Origin: Microcystis aeruginosa NIES-4325 | GTDB taxonomy: Bacteria > Cyanobacteriota > Cyanobacteriia > Cyanobacteriales > Microcystaceae | Direction of reading: 5' to 3' | Assembly (NCBI RefSeq): GCF_008974145.1 | Contig: NZ_BJKP01000001.1 | Coordinates: 62,001 to 126,000 of the forward strand | DNA: 64,000 nt | Shown here: in pieces, positions 26,686 to 36,433 of the stretch | Layout: every line of letters starts with the position of its first letter | How positions within the stretch are numbered: the first letter of the stretch is position 1 | Program-made: the position numbers and the translations under genes | The notes under the pieces: generated by a model | What the model was told of the DNA's origin: nothing | The model's database searches: none | Seen by the model: only the letters and a program-made list of their open reading frames with translations

Positions 26686-26724
26686 CCTCACCTATCCCCT
26701 TCTCCCAGAAGGGGATAGGTGAGG
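26686..26724. terminator. Strong hairpin between convergent genes
   Basis: Perfect 17-bp inverted repeat CCTCACCTATCCCCTTC with its complement around a 5-nt loop. Placed 54 nt after the NYN stop and 18 nt from the stop of the opposite gene, it could end both transcripts. It lacks a clear U-run, and the sequence resembles a dispersed genomic palindrome. Confidence 0.6.
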
Positions 26725-26742
26725 CAATTAACCGTCTCTTGT

Positions 26743-27918
26743 TTATTTTTCCTTGAGTCGAAAGAGTAAAAACTGATTGATCTGATTCGGATTAAAATTA
26801 TCATCACTGACTAAAATCAAAGAGCGACTACCATCAGCTAATCTTGGACCGAGGGTCATTCCTTCCAAATTATCTAAATCAATCCCCAAAGTCCCTAAAT
26901 CTAGTAATAATTTTTTCCGCAAGGGTTGCACCTGTAAAGCTTCTAATTCTCCCGGTATCCGAGCAATTTTCGACGTATCGGTGGCACTCCCATTAACTAC
27001 CTGAAAGAGTTTCGCTCCAAAACCTTCTAAACCAAAAGTTCGCTCTAAACTGAGAAAATAACCCTCTTTTTCTAAAGCTAATAATTCCGTTAAACCGTAG
27101 TATCTCGCACTACTGGGTGGCTCATCTAACACATACAATTGTTCTGATACAAACACAGGCGCACCAATCGGATCAATAACATAATGAAGAAGTCGCACTC
27201 TGAGATTTTCTGCTCTTTTTCCCGTGGGACTATCTTGAATTAAAGCGCTTTCTGTGGCAGTAAACAAACGAAAAGGATCGTCTTTAAGAGTGCTGGTAAT
27301 CCCTAAAGTTAAGGATTCAAACCCTAAATTATCCTGTATTCCTTTTTGATTGCTATCATCTGGTAAAAAGCGATTAGGAATTAACAAAGACTCCTTTAAT
27401 TGTCCCTGCAAATCAAATTCAGCAATAAAAGGAGCTATTCCCTGTTTAACCGCACCTTCACTGGAAATAAACAAAGTTTGTCGTGGCGAAAAAGCGATAC
27501 CTTCTGGGTCGATCGATCCCTTTTTAAAAGTTTCTCCCTTGCTATCTTTTAGGAGCGTGACTGCCTCTAAATTCACTTTTTCGATTTTTTTATCATTTAT
27601 CTGCAAACTAGCCCGATAAAAGCGGGCTGGAGCTTTCTGAGAACGATCATCACTGAGGAGATAAAAGCGGTTATTGGCGCGATCGTATGTAATTGCCGAT
27701 AATCCCCCCACCCTTGTCTCTTGATAATCCGCTTGTGGTAATTGATATTCTCCCAAAAACTCGACCGAGATGGGTAGAAACATTCGTTGTTCTGCCAAAA
27801 CTTGTGGGGAGACACCACAGGCAGCCAGACTAAAGGTTACAATCAAACTAGCAATTAAACCCAAAATTGGCAACCGCAAATTTTCGGCAGTCAGTCTCTT
27901 ATAGAATCGATCGATCAC
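26743..27918 (-). CDS. Esterase-like/phytase-like beta-propeller lipoprotein
   Basis: Exported protein of the esterase-like activity of phytase family. The N-terminus has a hydrophobic segment ending in a lipobox, FSLAACGVS (Cys at about residue 34), so it is probably a lipoprotein. The family core is visible: VGGLSAITYD, FYLLSDDRSQ, SIDPEGIAF, FISSEGAVK, GFESLTLG, YYGLTELLAL and NLEGMTLGP, typical of a repeated propeller. Reported relatives hydrolyse phosphate esters, but the substrate here is unknown. Divergent from the TPR gene with 37 nt between the starts. Confidence 0.75.
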   Translation of the reverse strand: MIDRFYKRLTAENLRLPILGLIASLIVTFSLAACGVSPQVLAEQRMFLPISVEFLGEYQLPQADYQETRVGGLSAITYDRANNRFYLLSDDRSQKAPARFYRASLQINDKKIEKVNLEAVTLLKDSKGETFKKGSIDPEGIAFSPRQTLFISSEGAVKQGIAPFIAEFDLQGQLKESLLIPNRFLPDDSNQKGIQDNLGFESLTLGITSTLKDDPFRLFTATESALIQDSPTGKRAENLRVRLLHYVIDPIGAPVFVSEQLYVLDEPPSSARYYGLTELLALEKEGYFLSLERTFGLEGFGAKLFQVVNGSATDTSKIARIPGELEALQVQPLRKKLLLDLGTLGIDLDNLEGMTLGPRLADGSRSLILVSDDNFNPNQINQFLLFRLKEK

Positions 27919-27955
27919 AAAATATCACCCTCTACTACGCTCCTATCAATCTATT

Positions 27956-29143
27956 ATGCTACGTTTTTCTCTCAGTTTATGGCTCTGTTTGATCGGTACT
28001 TCCCTTCCTCTCCTAGCACAAACAGAAACCCCTGCACCCAATCCCCTCGAAACTCCCCTAAAAAGTCCTTTATTACCGGCAATTGATCGCCCTTTAACTC
28101 CCTTGGAGCATCGTCAACTGTTATTATACATCGATCAACGCGATGCTGAAGCTCAAGCTAAATACGATGCGGGATTAAATGAGGAAGCTTTTCCTATCTG
28201 GTATGAAGTGATTAAATTAAATCGTTATTTGGGAGCAAAAGAAGAAGTAAAATCTTTGGGAAAAGTGGGGTTAGCCGCTTGGAATCGAGATCGAACCCAG
28301 GATGTTAAATTAATTACTGCTCGTTTAAAAACTGTGCAACAAACCGCAGAAACTAACCGGACAATGGACGGAGAATTATTAGCATTACTAGGTACATCCT
28401 ATCAACAGGTACGAGCTTTTAATGAGGCGATAATCATCTATGATAAAATCCTAGCTGATGCCAGACAATCTGGGGATAATCTGGCAGTAGAAGCAACTTT
28501 AAATAAACTTGGTCAAATTCATTTATCTCGTTTTGATTATCAAAAAGCCGCCCCAGTATATGAAGAATTATTAACTATTTCTAAGGGGCAGAATAATTCT
28601 TTAACTCAAGGAATCTATCTGCAAAGACTAGCAGAAATTTATCGAGAATCTTTGCAACCAGCTAACGCAGTAAAAATTAAAGAAGAAATAGCTGAAACCC
28701 AGATCAGAAATCAGCAAATACAGTTAATTCCCGATCTAAAAATTCAAATTGGTTTAGATTATCAAGCTTTAAAAGATGCAAATAAAGCCAGCCAAAACTT
28801 TCAAGAAGCCTATTCTCTCGCCTTTGCTTTACAACAGTATGGCACCGCAGGAGAAGCTTTAAATAAGTTGGCCGAACTTTATAAAAGTTATCAACAGGTA
28901 GATTATGCTTTACAAATCTATCAAGAATTAATTAAAGTCCATGAATTGGGTTATAATTACTACGGTTTAATGAATACCTACGATCAAATCGGTCAAATTT
29001 ATCTAGAGAGAAAAAATTATCCCCAAGCTTTACTAGCTTTCCAAAAAGGTGCAGAATTAGCGCAAGCTATCCGTTATCGTGAACAATATTTTCAAACCCA
29101 AATCACCCAAGTTAATCAAGCAATAAATAATCCCGAACAGTGA
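27956..29143 (+). CDS. Exported TPR-repeat protein
   Basis: Signal peptide at residues 1-22 (LWLCLIGTSLPLLAQT). A Pro-rich linker to residue ~48 is followed by at least six TPR-like helical pairs (for example AFNEAIIIYDKIL, FDYQKAAPVYEELL, VDYALQIYQELIKV, NYPQALLAFQKGAELA). A periplasmic or thylakoid-lumen scaffold is likely. No catalytic domain. It starts head to head with the phytase-like lipoprotein, suggesting a shared control region. Confidence 0.8.
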   Translation: MLRFSLSLWLCLIGTSLPLLAQTETPAPNPLETPLKSPLLPAIDRPLTPLEHRQLLLYIDQRDAEAQAKYDAGLNEEAFPIWYEVIKLNRYLGAKEEVKSLGKVGLAAWNRDRTQDVKLITARLKTVQQTAETNRTMDGELLALLGTSYQQVRAFNEAIIIYDKILADARQSGDNLAVEATLNKLGQIHLSRFDYQKAAPVYEELLTISKGQNNSLTQGIYLQRLAEIYRESLQPANAVKIKEEIAETQIRNQQIQLIPDLKIQIGLDYQALKDANKASQNFQEAYSLAFALQQYGTAGEALNKLAELYKSYQQVDYALQIYQELIKVHELGYNYYGLMNTYDQIGQIYLERKNYPQALLAFQKGAELAQAIRYREQYFQTQITQVNQAINNPEQ

Positions 29144-29361
29144 TCTTTAAGTCTTTGAATAGTTAACTATCAGATGAACAGGGAAATAGGGAAGTGGGGA
29201 AATTTCAACTCATACCCCAAAACCTTAAAACCCCCCGCAACGCTAGGGCAGTGACCACCCTAAAACCCCAACACCCCAAAACTCTAACACCCAATACCCT
29301 AAGCGGGGAAGAGATTGAACCAATTAACCAAAACTTCGGCGATATTCTAGTAAAATAAACC

Positions 29362-29751
29362 CTAGGCCAGAGTTTCCGGACAGTATCCTAAACCCTTAGT
29401 AAATTGTTGCCGAAAAGCCTCTATATCTTGCTGATCTGGGGTACCATGGGACACAATCGCCACTTGGTAACGACGCATGACATCAATGGGGGATTGTCCC
29501 GTTTCCAAACTCCAAAAAACCATCTGGAGACGCATTTCCGGTTGATAGGGAATCCCTAACTCATTCATGTAGGCGCGAAAATCACCGTGTTGGCAAGGGG
29601 TGAGCATTTGATTAAACTTGACCTTGACCACCCAACCGTTAATTTGATGAATAACCGTCATGACGGAGGAGGGGAGATGAGTCATCGATCGCAGGTATTC
29701 GGTGACTCGTAGCGTTAGACTAGCGTTAGCAAGAAAATAGAGATAGTCCAT
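29362..29751 (-). CDS. Conserved cyanobacterial protein, 129 aa
   Basis: Family not recognised. Soluble alpha/beta protein with a central MLTPCQHGDFRAYMNELGIPY segment and ending FRQQFTKGLGYCPETLA. No membrane segment or signal peptide. It faces away from queA (145 nt between starts). The 29,144-29,361 gap after the TPR gene is C-rich low-complexity sequence with no gene. Confidence 0.55.
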   Translation of the reverse strand: MDYLYFLANASLTLRVTEYLRSMTHLPSSVMTVIHQINGWVVKVKFNQMLTPCQHGDFRAYMNELGIPYQPEMRLQMVFWSLETGQSPIDVMRRYQVAIVSHGTPDQQDIEAFRQQFTKGLGYCPETLA

Positions 29752-29896
29752 AGTGGCCGCTGGGATGTTGGCTAATAGTCACGATTAGTGTTATATCTCT
29801 AGTCTGACGATAAACCGTTCCAGATACCAAGGGGAGAAATCCCCGATTTAGTGAAGTTCGCCTGGGTAGAATTACCCAACTTTTGCGAAGATTTTT

Positions 29897-31009
29897 ATGA
29901 TGACAATGACGATGATCCCTGACCAATTACTCTCCAGCTACGATTATCACCTTCCCCCAGAGTTAATTGCCCAAAATCCTGCCGAACCCCGGGATAGCTC
30001 CCGTCTTTTGGTGGTAGATTCTCCCAATAGTCATAATTTAGCTATTTTTCGGGATTTACCCACTTGGTTAGAGTCGGGGGATTTGCTGGTTTTCAACGAT
30101 ACCCGCGTGATTCCAGCCCGTTTATTTGGACGTAAAGTTACGGGCGCCCCCGTGGAAATATTACTATTAGAAGAACAAGATGACCATCGTTGGTTATCTC
30201 TAGTGAAACCGGGAAAACGCTTTAAAGTCGGTTCAGAAGTCCTTTTTTATCCGAAAACAGGGCGAACGGAAGACCAAGCAAAATTATGGTTAGCGAAAGT
30301 AATCGATCGAGATCTGAACACCAGTGGTCGTCTGCTGGAATTTCAACGTCATCCCGGGCGCGGTTTTTGGGATATGTTGGAGGAGTACGGTCATATTCCT
30401 TTTCCCCCCTACGTCACCGAATCAGAGGCGGAAGAAGACCGTTATCAAACAGTTTACGGTGATAAACAGGGTTCTGTGGCCGCTCCCACGGCTGGATTAC
30501 ATTTTACTCCCGAATTATTCCATAAGCTCGCCCAGAAGGGCATAGATACCGCCTATATCACCCTTCATGTGGGAGTGGGAACCTTTCGTCCCGTGGAAGT
30601 GGAAAATATTACAGAACACCTAATGCACCAGGAATTTTTGCAGATTTCCGCCGAAACTGCCGAAAAAATCGCCCAAACAAAGGCTAGAGGTGGCCGGGTT
30701 ATCGCCGTGGGAACCACGGTAGCTCGTGCCTTGGAAGGGGCAATTAAAGAAACTAAGAGCGAGAAATTAACCGCTTTTCAGGGAAAAACCAATTTATTTG
30801 TCTATCCGGGTTATCAATGGCGGGTTATCGACGGCATGATCACTAATTTTCACCTACCCAAGTCCAGTTTGATGATGTTAGTCAGTGCCTTAATCGGACG
30901 GGAAAGACTACTGGCATTGTATCAGGAAGCTATCCAAGAGCGTTTCCGTTTCTATTCCTTCGGTGACGCTATGTTAATCCTACCTAGCGCTCGCAGCAGT
31001 AATCAGTAA
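29897..31009 (+). CDS. queA: S-adenosylmethionine:tRNA ribosyltransferase-isomerase
   Basis: Transfers and isomerises the ribose of SAM onto 7-aminomethyl-7-deazaguanine in tRNA, giving epoxyqueuosine. Conserved blocks: [68 protein letters not shown]-type [10 protein letters not shown], and [19 protein letters not shown]. Length near 365 aa. Four closely spaced in-frame ATGs lie at the start; [12 protein letters not shown] from the fourth (29,912) matches the family best. Queuosine modifies GUN anticodons. Confidence 0.95.
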   Translation: MMTMTMIPDQLLSSYDYHLPPELIAQNPAEPRDSSRLLVVDSPNSHNLAIFRDLPTWLESGDLLVFNDTRVIPARLFGRKVTGAPVEILLLEEQDDHRWLSLVKPGKRFKVGSEVLFYPKTGRTEDQAKLWLAKVIDRDLNTSGRLLEFQRHPGRGFWDMLEEYGHIPFPPYVTESEAEEDRYQTVYGDKQGSVAAPTAGLHFTPELFHKLAQKGIDTAYITLHVGVGTFRPVEVENITEHLMHQEFLQISAETAEKIAQTKARGGRVIAVGTTVARALEGAIKETKSEKLTAFQGKTNLFVYPGYQWRVIDGMITNFHLPKSSLMMLVSALIGRERLLALYQEAIQERFRFYSFGDAMLILPSARSSNQ

Positions 31010-31189
31010 TCAGGAGTCAGGAGGCGGTCGGCAAGAGGCAAGAGGCAAAAAGGCAAAAGGCAGGAGAGGACGCAGGAGATTATTTTTATTTATTCTCCCC
31101 ACTTCCCCACTTCCCCCCGCAACGGCTCGACTGAGCTTCGCCGAACGTCCGAACGTCGCGCACGAAGTGGTCTCCCCACTTCCCAACTA
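31010..31189. repeat. Low-complexity repeat stretch after queA
   Basis: Contains GGCAAGAGGCAAGAGGC and AGGCAAAAAGGCAAAAGGC runs, a CTTCCCCACTTCCCC run and a palindromic GACTGAGCTTCGCCGAACG block. Such AGGCAAAAGGC runs also occur at 41,163 and 18,491. No gene is present. Confidence 0.5.
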
Positions 31190-31223
31190 AAAAAGGGAAA
31201 GAGCTATGCTCCTCCCTTTTTTT
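31190..31223 (-). terminator. Rho-independent terminator of the hli gene
   Basis: On the minus strand: AAAGGGAGGAGC, loop ATA, GCTCTTTCCC with one G-U pair, followed by TTTTTT. It lies 48 nt after the hli stop. The A-run on the other side also gives a U-run for rightward transcripts from queA. Confidence 0.75.
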
Positions 31224-31270
31224 ACAGTTTATTCAAGTTGATTGTAGATGCACAGCAATCGAGGCTGAAA

Positions 31271-31414
31271 TTACATTAAGCCTAATTGAGCAAGGATGCC
31301 TTTGTGGGTTAAGTATTCCGTAGCTACGCCAATAACGAAACCGAGCATGGCTAAACGACCATTCCAGTTTTCTGCGAAAGCGGTGAAACCGAGTTTGTTT
31401 TCTTGCTTATCCAT
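31271..31414 (-). CDS. High-light-inducible protein (one-helix LHC-like)
   Basis: A 47-residue protein with the chlorophyll-binding motif of the LHC superfamily, AENWNGRLAMLGFVIG, in a single membrane helix (about 13-35). Hli/Scp proteins bind chlorophyll and carotenoid and protect photosystem II assembly intermediates; thylakoid membrane. GGAAGG lies about 10 nt before the ATG. Monocistronic, with its own terminator. The name hliA, B or C cannot be assigned from sequence alone. The Psb35-like gene at 61,048 belongs to the same process. Confidence 0.92.
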   Translation of the reverse strand: MDKQENKLGFTAFAENWNGRLAMLGFVIGVATEYLTHKGILAQLGLM

Positions 31415-31690
31415 GGTGAATTGCCTTCCTATAAGAAAATTGCGTTTAAGTCAAGTGCTTGATATTTAATGTAACATAACTTCCCGGGCTATGCAACATT
31501 TGTTTACATAAATTTTATTAATGTTGACCATAGACTTTTATGGGGGCAAGGTCAAGGGTGGGCAATGGCGGCCGAAAATCAAGCCCGATCCTAGTTCTAG
31601 GGCTAAATAACGGTTTTCCCATACCTGACCGAAAAAGATTACAATCAAGCGAAAGGTCAAGAATCGATCGCCGTCGAGCGAGGAGTGAAT

Positions 31691-33253
31691 ATGCGCGCCT
31701 TACTGATTTATCCCGTTTTTCCGCCGACTTTCTGGTCCTATAACAAAATTCTGGAATTAGTCGATCGCAAAGTCTTACTTCCTCCCCTGGGTATGGTGAC
31801 GGTGGCGGCGATTTTACCGCAGGAATGGGAATTTAAACTGGTTGATCGCAATATTCGGGCGGTGACAGAAGCAGAATGGGACTGGGCTGAAATAGTGATT
31901 CTTTCCGGCATGATTGTCCAACGTCAAGATTTAATCGAGCAGATTCACGAAGCCAAGCAACGGGGTAAACTGGTGGCCGTGGGAGGTCCCTATCCCACTT
32001 CTATCCCCCACGAAGTTGCCGAGGCTGATTTTCTGATTCTCGATGAGGGAGAAATCACTATCCCGATGTTTGTGGAAGCATTGGCAAGAGGAGAAACTAA
32101 AGGTGTTTTCCGCACCACAGAAAAACCCGATGTGACAATTACCCCAGTTCCACGCTACGATCTGCTCGATTTTGAAGCTTATGATTCCATGTCGGTGCAG
32201 TTTTCGCGCGGATGTCCCTTCCAGTGCGAATTTTGCGATATTATCGTTCTCTACGGTCGTAAACCCCGCACCAAAACCCCCGCACAATTATTAAAAGAAT
32301 TAGATTATCTCTACGAGTTAGGTTGGCGCCGGGGCGTGTTCATGGTAGACGATAATTTTATCGGTAACAAGCGCAACGTTAAATTACTCCTCAAAGAATT
32401 AAAGGTTTGGCAAGAAGAACACCAGTATCCTTTCCGGTTTAACACGGAAGCATCGGTAGATTTAGCCGCCGATCCCGAATTAATGGAAATGATGGTCGAT
32501 TGTTACTTTGATGCCGTCTTTTTAGGCATTGAAACCCCCGACGAAGAAAGTTTACAATTAACCAAAAAATTCCAAAATACCCGTAGTTCCTTAACCGAGA
32601 CTGTAGAAAAGATTATTAAAGCCGGATTGCGCCCTATGGCGGGATTTATCATCGGTTTTGATGGCGAGAAAAAAGGAGCAGCCGAGCGCATCATTAATTT
32701 TGTCGAAGAAGCGGCCATTCCCACGGCTCTATTTGGAATGTTACAAGCTTTACCCAATACCGCCCTATGGACTCGCTTGGAAAAAGAAGGACGACTACGA
32801 TTAACGGGGAAACAGGACATTAACCAAAGTACCCTGATGAATTTCGTTCCCACCCGGCCGATCGAAGATATTGCCACAGAATATATTGAAGCCTTCTGGA
32901 CATTGTACGATCCGGAGGTATTTCTCGATCGCACCTATCGCTGTTTCCTGAAATTAGGCGCACCTAAAGCTAAACCAGCCTTTAAACTGCCTCGCCGGGC
33001 CGATCTCTATGCCCTAGCGGTAATTATCTGGCGACAGGGCTTTAAACGTTCCACTCGCTGGAAATTCTGGCAGAATTTATTCGGTATTTTGCGCCATAAT
33101 CCCGCCAATGCCGAACACTATATCACTGTCTGCGCCCACAACGAGCATTTCCTGGAATACCGTCAGATTGTCCGGGATGAAATTACGGCACAATTAGCCG
33201 AATTCCAACGCCAAGAGGCATTAATAGCGGAAAAAACAGCTATAGCGGCCTAA
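31691..33253 (+). CDS. B12-binding radical SAM protein with C-terminal DUF4070
   Basis: Iron-sulfur radical SAM enzyme of 520 aa. Residues ~1-150 form a cobalamin-binding-like Rossmann domain (PPLGMVTVAAILP, ILSGMIVQRQDL, AVGGPYPTS); the cluster motif CxxxCxxC is in FSRGCPFQCEFCDII; DUF4070 follows (FVPTRPIEDIATEYIEAFW). HpnR hopanoid methylases share this layout, so a C-methylase is plausible, but the substrate is unknown. AGGAG 5 nt before ATG 31691 decides the start. The 276-nt gap upstream has no gene. Confidence 0.85.
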   Translation: MRALLIYPVFPPTFWSYNKILELVDRKVLLPPLGMVTVAAILPQEWEFKLVDRNIRAVTEAEWDWAEIVILSGMIVQRQDLIEQIHEAKQRGKLVAVGGPYPTSIPHEVAEADFLILDEGEITIPMFVEALARGETKGVFRTTEKPDVTITPVPRYDLLDFEAYDSMSVQFSRGCPFQCEFCDIIVLYGRKPRTKTPAQLLKELDYLYELGWRRGVFMVDDNFIGNKRNVKLLLKELKVWQEEHQYPFRFNTEASVDLAADPELMEMMVDCYFDAVFLGIETPDEESLQLTKKFQNTRSSLTETVEKIIKAGLRPMAGFIIGFDGEKKGAAERIINFVEEAAIPTALFGMLQALPNTALWTRLEKEGRLRLTGKQDINQSTLMNFVPTRPIEDIATEYIEAFWTLYDPEVFLDRTYRCFLKLGAPKAKPAFKLPRRADLYALAVIIWRQGFKRSTRWKFWQNLFGILRHNPANAEHYITVCAHNEHFLEYRQIVRDEITAQLAEFQRQEALIAEKTAIAA

Positions 33254-33261
33254 TCATTCCG

Positions 33262-33285
33262 AGGATGGGTAAATAAACCCATCCT
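33262..33285 (+). terminator. Rho-independent terminator after the radical SAM gene
   Basis: Stem AGGATGGGT/ACCCATCCT with a 6-nt loop, followed by TAATATTTTCT, 9 nt after the stop codon. Confidence 0.7.
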
Positions 33286-33512
33286 TAATATTTTCTGTCC
33301 TGATGGTGGACGATCAATAAATCAATAATATTCCTATTTTCTGGTTAAAAATTCTCTCAATCTCTGCCAAAGCAATTCAGTATAAATTCTTAATTTTCTA
33401 GATATAATTACATTTTTTCCCTAAAATGTTAGCTTGAATACTGAATAAATCGTCAAATCTTGACAAAGCCAGTATTTTTAGCTCCTTAACCCTATAAATC
33501 AAGGGAAAGTCA

Positions 33513-34586
33513 ATGATTACTCGTCAAGAACTTAAGAAACTACAATCCCTAACTCAAATACCCGCCCTTTCCATTCTCTTACCCACCCATCGCACCTCAC
33601 CGGATAACAAACAAGACCCTATTCTCGTTAAAAATTTGGTCGATGAAGCAAAGTGCCGATTATCGGAAGAATTCTCTAAACGTGAAATCGAACCTTTGTT
33701 TGATCGCCTCGATAGTCTAGTGGCTGAAATAGATTATCCTTATACTCTAGATGGATTAGCTCTCTACATTGGTCCGGATATGGCCAAGCTTTATAACCTG
33801 CCTTTTTCTGTCCAGGCAAGAGTTATCATCGATAAAACCTTTGCTACACGGGATTTAGTTTATGGATTACATCGAGAACAACCCTATTGGCTGTTACTAT
33901 TAAGTCAGGGTTCTACTCGTTTAATCTCAGGTACAGGAGAAACTCTCGAAGAAATTCGCGATCAGAATTTTCCCCTAGAAATGACTGGACCGGGGGCCAC
34001 CGCACCACTGCCTTTTGATGCCGATACCAGTTACCTAGATGATAGAATCCGGCGATTTTTCCAACAGGTAGATAATGCTCTGGGTGAATACGTTGATGAT
34101 TCTTCCCCTTTGATTGTGGGTGGAGTGGTTCGTCAAATTTCCTTCTTTCAAGAAGTTTCACAGTACACATCAGCAATTGTTGGCACTTTAACTGGCAATT
34201 TTGACAAAACCTCACTGTCAGAATTAATGCCACAGGTATTGCCGATTATGCAGTCAGTGCGTCAGACTCAAAAAACTGAAGCTCTGCAAGCTTTAGATGC
34301 GGCAGTCAGCGCTCAAAAAGTTATCTCTACCCTGGGAGAAGTGTGGCGTTTAGCGCAGGAAGGTCGAGGAAAATTATTATTAGTAGAGAAAAACTATCAT
34401 GTACCCGCAGTTTTAGGTGAAAACGGTGATTTAGTGCTGGTGGAAAACGTCGGTGGTACGGAGGTAATCGATGATGCAGTGGATGAAATTATCGAAGCGG
34501 TATTGGCCAAGGGAGGACGTGTAGCTTTAGTCGAGGAGGATTCCTTGAACGATTACCAAAAAATCGCCTTGATTTTACGTTATTAG
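33513..34586 (+). CDS. Bacterial archaeo-eukaryotic release factor family 3 (baeRF3-like)
   Basis: A 357-residue protein resembling the baeRF families, bacterial relatives of eRF1/Pelota. Signs: SILLPTHRTSPDNKQDPI at the N-terminus, the central RDQNFPLEMTG linker, and a C-terminal L7Ae-like part (GRGKLLLVEKNYHVPAVL ... GGRVALVEEDSL). Proposed roles are in ribosome rescue or RNA processing, unproven. It ends 2 nt from the convergent moaE gene. Monocistronic. The 259-nt upstream gap is A+T-rich and has no gene. Confidence 0.75.
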   Translation: MITRQELKKLQSLTQIPALSILLPTHRTSPDNKQDPILVKNLVDEAKCRLSEEFSKREIEPLFDRLDSLVAEIDYPYTLDGLALYIGPDMAKLYNLPFSVQARVIIDKTFATRDLVYGLHREQPYWLLLLSQGSTRLISGTGETLEEIRDQNFPLEMTGPGATAPLPFDADTSYLDDRIRRFFQQVDNALGEYVDDSSPLIVGGVVRQISFFQEVSQYTSAIVGTLTGNFDKTSLSELMPQVLPIMQSVRQTQKTEALQALDAAVSAQKVISTLGEVWRLAQEGRGKLLLVEKNYHVPAVLGENGDLVLVENVGGTEVIDDAVDEIIEAVLAKGGRVALVEEDSLNDYQKIALILRY

Positions 34587-34588
34587 AC

Positions 34589-35032
34589 CTAATGCGCTAT
34601 TTCACAAGCACCAATACTAACCCATTGACTAGAACCATCAGACCAGTATTCTTTTTTCCAGATCGGGGCATTATGCTTGAGAGTATCAATAGCATAACGA
34701 CAGGCTGCGAAAGCTTCCCCCCGATGGGGACAACCCACCGCTACTAAGACGCTGATTTCACCGATTTTGAGCTTACCGGTGCGATGGTGAATCACAACTC
34801 GATTGGTATCGGGCCAGGTTTGCCGAATTTGCCGAGCAATTTGCCGGAAAACCTCGATCGCCATGGGTTCGTAGGCCTGATAATCAAGATAAATAACCGG
34901 TTTACCGTCGGTTTGATCCCGTACAGTACCACTCATTAGTACAATAGCCCCATTAGCCCCATCGTCGGCTAATTGATATACTTCCTGCAAAGATAAAGGA
35001 GCAAAACTGATGCGAAAATTATCTAGCGTCAT
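34589..35032 (-). CDS. moaE: Molybdopterin synthase catalytic subunit
   Basis: With MoaD converts cyclic pyranopterin monophosphate to molybdopterin, for nitrate reductase and other molybdoenzymes. Seen: GAIVLMSGTVRDQTDG, YEPMAIEVFRQIA, VVIHHRTGKLKIGEISV, VAVGCPHRGEAFAACRY and the active-site Lys in LKHNAPIWKKE. Length 147 aa is normal. moaD is not in the window. Its 3' end abuts baeRF3. Confidence 0.95.
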   Translation of the reverse strand: MTLDNFRISFAPLSLQEVYQLADDGANGAIVLMSGTVRDQTDGKPVIYLDYQAYEPMAIEVFRQIARQIRQTWPDTNRVVIHHRTGKLKIGEISVLVAVGCPHRGEAFAACRYAIDTLKHNAPIWKKEYWSDGSSQWVSIGACEIAH

Positions 35033-35279
35033 GGATGCTTTTTTCAGTGATCAGTAAATAGTAATCAGTGAAGTGAAAAGACAGCACTGTTAAGGCCATT
35101 TAATACTCCTCTTTGTGTGATAATCAGTGCTTATTATTTGTAGGAGTTTTGCTAGGCAAGGTTTTGAAGACTATATTTCTAGAAAATTATCCCTATTCTT
35201 CTCCCTTCCACACAGAAACGAGAAGATCCTCAAATCTGATAACTGATAACTGATAACTGATTCAAGGCTGACAGCTATA
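35033..35279. repeat. Heptamer repeats between moaE and prmA
   Basis: Degenerate CAGTGATCAGTAAATAG type sequence near 35,045 and a clean (CTGATAA)3 run at 35,236-35,261. No gene or RNA seen. Confidence 0.6.
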
Positions 35280-36176
35280 TTAATCCACAGTGCGGCGAAT
35301 TTGCAGACAACACCATTCTTGACGTTTCCACAGGGCAGCCATTGTCCAGCCCTGGGGTTCTAAAATATCTGTAACTGCTTGTGCTTGAGTGGCAAGGATG
35401 CCGCTTAAAATTCCCCAGGTATTCGGTTTTGCCAGACGGGTGATTTCGGGCATTAAAGCGATAATTGTCTCGGCTAAAATATTACAAACGATGCCATCGA
35501 CACCATCGGGAATTAATTCTAATAACTCCTCGACACTACCCTGATTAATAGCTAAATTTTCGGGGTTAATCTGGTTGAGATGGCGATTACTGTGCGTCGC
35601 ATTCACCGCCAGCGGATCTATATCAACAGCATAAACTTTTTTGACCCCTAATAAAATCGCCCCGATCGCCAGTATGCCGGAACCACAACCGATATCGGCG
35701 ATAATTTTATTCTCTGGATTGCTACTTAAACGCATTTCTAGGGATTCTAGACATAATTGGGTGGTGGGGTGCGTTCCTGTGCCGAAAGCGGAACCGGGGT
35801 CGATTTTAATCACCAATCTCTCGTTATTTTCCGGGGGATTTAACCAAGCAGGACAGATCAAAAAGCGATCGCCGATCTCACTGATCTGCCAATGTTGTTT
35901 CCAACTACTGGCCCAGTCTTCCTCGTCCATTAACTGCCAATGGCTGACAGGTTCAGAAAAACCTAAAATCAAAGCATCCTGCTTTAACCAGAGGCTTAGT
36001 GCCGCTAAATCGAGGAATTGTGCTTTAATTTCTGGTATATAGGCCTTAATCTCTAAAGAGGATTGTTTTTGAGCAGTAGCCGTTCCCGAACAGCCAAAAT
36101 TTTCCAGTCTCCAGAAAACCGTTTCTTCGAGACTAGGTTCGCACAAAACCGTAATTTCCCACCAACTATTAGACAT
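35280..36176 (-). CDS. prmA: Ribosomal protein L11 methyltransferase
   Basis: SAM-dependent trimethylation of ribosomal protein L11. The N-terminal substrate domain ([21 protein letters not shown]) is followed by a Rossmann methyltransferase domain: [19 protein letters not shown], motif [16 protein letters not shown], acidic [10 protein letters not shown], and the NILAETI loop. Length 298 aa is normal. Between two heptamer-bearing gaps; monocistronic. Confidence 0.95.
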   Translation of the reverse strand: MSNSWWEITVLCEPSLEETVFWRLENFGCSGTATAQKQSSLEIKAYIPEIKAQFLDLAALSLWLKQDALILGFSEPVSHWQLMDEEDWASSWKQHWQISEIGDRFLICPAWLNPPENNERLVIKIDPGSAFGTGTHPTTQLCLESLEMRLSSNPENKIIADIGCGSGILAIGAILLGVKKVYAVDIDPLAVNATHSNRHLNQINPENLAINQGSVEELLELIPDGVDGIVCNILAETIIALMPEITRLAKPNTWGILSGILATQAQAVTDILEPQGWTMAALWKRQEWCCLQIRRTVD

Positions 36177-36433
36177 ATATTTAGTTATCCGTGATCAGTG
36201 ATTGGTTATCAGATTTGAGTTTTCTGTGAATAGTATGACAGCGTTTCTTATAAAGATGAAGTGTAACCTAATTTGGTATCATTCCCAGACGACCAGCCAC
36301 TCTTCCCTGTCCCAGTATTCCCTGTTCCCCAAAACTAAAACTTCCTACCTCACCACAAAGATAATTACTGTAGCAAGTTCGGAGTTTTCTTGTCACTGAT
36401 TACTGTTTACCGATAACTGATCACTGATTTAAT
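36177..36433. repeat. Gap between serA and prmA
   Basis: Contains degenerate heptamer repeats at both ends (CGTGATCAGTGATTGG near 36,189; GATAACTGATCACTGA near 36,412). No supported gene. Confidence 0.4.

Noticed and set aside
31931-32287. 118-codon minus-strand frame inside the radical SAM gene
   Set aside because: Shadow of a well-supported gene with cluster motif CxxxCxxC on the other strand.
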